Assembly: GCA_963169165.1 (NCBI GenBank)
Contig: CAUJFL010000329.1
Coordinates: 1 to 32,445 of the forward strand
Length of the DNA stretch: 32,445 nucleotides
Reading direction: 5' to 3'
DNA from: Myxococcota bacterium
GTDB taxonomy: Bacteria > Myxococcota_A > Polyangia > Polyangiales > Polyangiaceae
Below the pieces are notes generated by a model. That model searched no databases. It had not been told where the DNA came from and saw only the letters and a program-made list of their open reading frames with translations. Made by a program: the position numbers and the translations under genes. This document shows, piece after piece, positions 31,634 to 32,445 of the stretch (position 1 is its first letter; each line of letters begins with the position of its first letter).

Positions 31634-32341
31634 ATGGACGATCGTCAGAAAGAGCTGCTCGCGCGAGGACGGGAGCTTTACGAGGCCCGCGACCACTACA
31701 ACGCCGAGCCGGTGCTCTCCGAGCTCGAGCGCTCCGGCACCACGTTCGCCGACGTCTACGACATGCTCGGGGTCATCGCGCACCAGCGCGGCGATCTCGC
31801 GATGGCCGAGGCGCGCTTCCGCAAGGCAGTCGAGCTGAACCCCGGCTACACCGACGCGCTGCTCAACCTCGCCGTCACGCTGAACGAACTGCGCAAGTAC
31901 GACGAGGCGCGGCAGATCTTCGAGCGGCTCGGCAACAAGACCTCGACCAACGACGCCGTCATCGAGAGCTTCGCGCGCGGCAAGATCGCCAACATGCACG
32001 CCGAGCTCGCGCAGGCCTACTCGGATCTCGGGCACCTCAACGAGGCCATCGAGCAGATGGAAAAGGCGGTGCGCCTCTGCCCGAGCTTCGCCGATCTCCG
32101 CGTGAAGCTCGCGATGTTCTACCGGGACGCGGGGCGCCACGAGTACGCGCGGCACGAGCTGCAGGCGGCCGTCGACGCGAACCCGAAGTTCGTGCGCGCG
32201 CACATCCTGCTCGGCGCGACGCAGCTCACGCTCGGGGACAAGGCGGCCGCGCGCACGAGCTGGGAAGAGGCGCTGTCGATCGAGCCCGAGAGCGTGCGCG
32301 CCTCCTCGTATCTGAAGATGCTCGACGAGAGCTCGAAATGA
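31634..32341 (+). CDS. TPR-repeat protein
   Basis: 235 residues, ATG at 31634. Five tetratricopeptide repeats are visible from about residue 30 to the end, for instance DVYDMLGVIAHQRGDLAMAE, ALLNLAVTLNELRKYDEARQ, AELAQAYSDLGHLNEAIEQM and AHILLGATQLTLGDKAAART, each ending in a helix and NP/CP/EP turn. There is no signal peptide or membrane helix, so it should be a cytoplasmic protein-interaction scaffold. It starts 44 nt after pheS and its TGA overlaps the next ATG, tying it to the hydrolase that follows. Confidence 0.9.
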   Translation: MDDRQKELLARGRELYEARDHYNAEPVLSELERSGTTFADVYDMLGVIAHQRGDLAMAEARFRKAVELNPGYTDALLNLAVTLNELRKYDEARQIFERLGNKTSTNDAVIESFARGKIANMHAELAQAYSDLGHLNEAIEQMEKAVRLCPSFADLRVKLAMFYRDAGRHEYARHELQAAVDANPKFVRAHILLGATQLTLGDKAAARTSWEEALSIEPESVRASSYLKMLDESSK

Positions 32342-32445
32342 AGACCCTGCTCGCAGGCTCGCTCGTCGTTCACGCCGCGGGCGGGACCGATCGCGACGGC
32401 GGCGGCGACGGCCCGGCCTTGCTGCTCTGCCACGGCTTCGGCGCG
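32338..32445 (+). CDS. Alpha/beta hydrolase (phospholipase/carboxylesterase type), N-terminal fragment
   Basis: The gene starts with ATG at 32338 (ATGA overlap with the TPR gene) and runs off the window after 36 residues. The visible part ends in ALLLCHGFGA, the first strand and oxyanion-loop HGFGA of alpha/beta hydrolases of the phospholipase/carboxylesterase family. The catalytic Ser, Asp and His lie beyond the edge, so activity cannot be judged. Confidence 0.6.
   Translation, partial: MKTLLAGSLVVHAAGGTDRDGGGDGPALLLCHGFGA

Noticed and set aside
1-32445. tRNA genes or mobile elements
   Set aside because: No cloverleaf-type sequence, transposase, integrase or terminal inverted repeats were seen; composition looks uniform apart from short AT-rich gaps.

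Overview
The window is high-GC DNA (strong G/C at third codon positions) packed with lipoproteins carrying Gly/Ala/Ser-rich linkers, an AgmX/PglI-type TonB-like protein, a one-component Ser/Thr kinase with an HRDxTPSN catalytic loop, delta-60 repeat and SUMF1 lipoproteins. This mix points to a myxobacterium, most likely of the Polyangiales, although no rRNA or other decisive marker is present. I count 32 protein genes (the first and last cut by the window edges), no tRNA or rRNA, no CRISPR and no insertion sequence.

Layout. 1-1960: tail of an N-formylglutamate amidohydrolase, an ECF sigma factor coupled to a tiny membrane protein, a small TolQ-like membrane protein and a low-molecular-weight tyrosine phosphatase. 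1940-8588 (minus): Ser/Thr kinase with a beta-rich C-terminal half, metallo-beta-lactamase-fold hydrolase, AgmX/PglI-type envelope protein, a QQPY-repeat lipoprotein and a lipoprotein with two thioredoxin folds that both lack the CxxC. 8668-13209: Cys-rich lipoprotein, DUF1015 protein, RluA-family pseudouridine synthase, and a PuuD-type urate hydroxylase whose frame runs into hisA. 12984-15631 (minus): lipoprotein-hisB-hisH-hisA operon. 15714-22460: SUMF1 lipoprotein, stand-alone B12-binding subunit, argS, J-domain membrane protein, acyl-CoA dehydrogenase, and a protein with two degenerate histidine-kinase-like ATPase folds. 22462-23178: small outer-membrane barrel. 23270-29700: a tightly coupled four-gene metal-uptake-type operon. 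29722-32445: secreted hypothetical, pheS, TPR protein and the start of an alpha/beta hydrolase.

The most interesting part is 23236-29700. A 14/19 match to the Fur box lies in an AT-rich island just upstream of four overlapping genes: a lipoprotein with about seven delta-60 (DUF5122) repeats, an imelysin-family lipoprotein, a full-length homologue of vitamin-K-dependent gamma-glutamyl carboxylase (HTTM family), and a FecA-like TonB-dependent receptor. The carboxylase homologue keeps the positions equivalent to human GGCX His160 and Lys218. I infer an iron- or metal-acquisition system in which a surface protein may be gamma-carboxylated (or otherwise modified) by the HTTM enzyme; none of this is proven by sequence alone.

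A structural trait of the window is that all eight convergent gene junctions are 21 nt or shorter, or overlap, leaving almost no room for intergenic terminators. No gene-free stretch exceeds 300 bases; the longest are 6432-6709 and 10541-10773.
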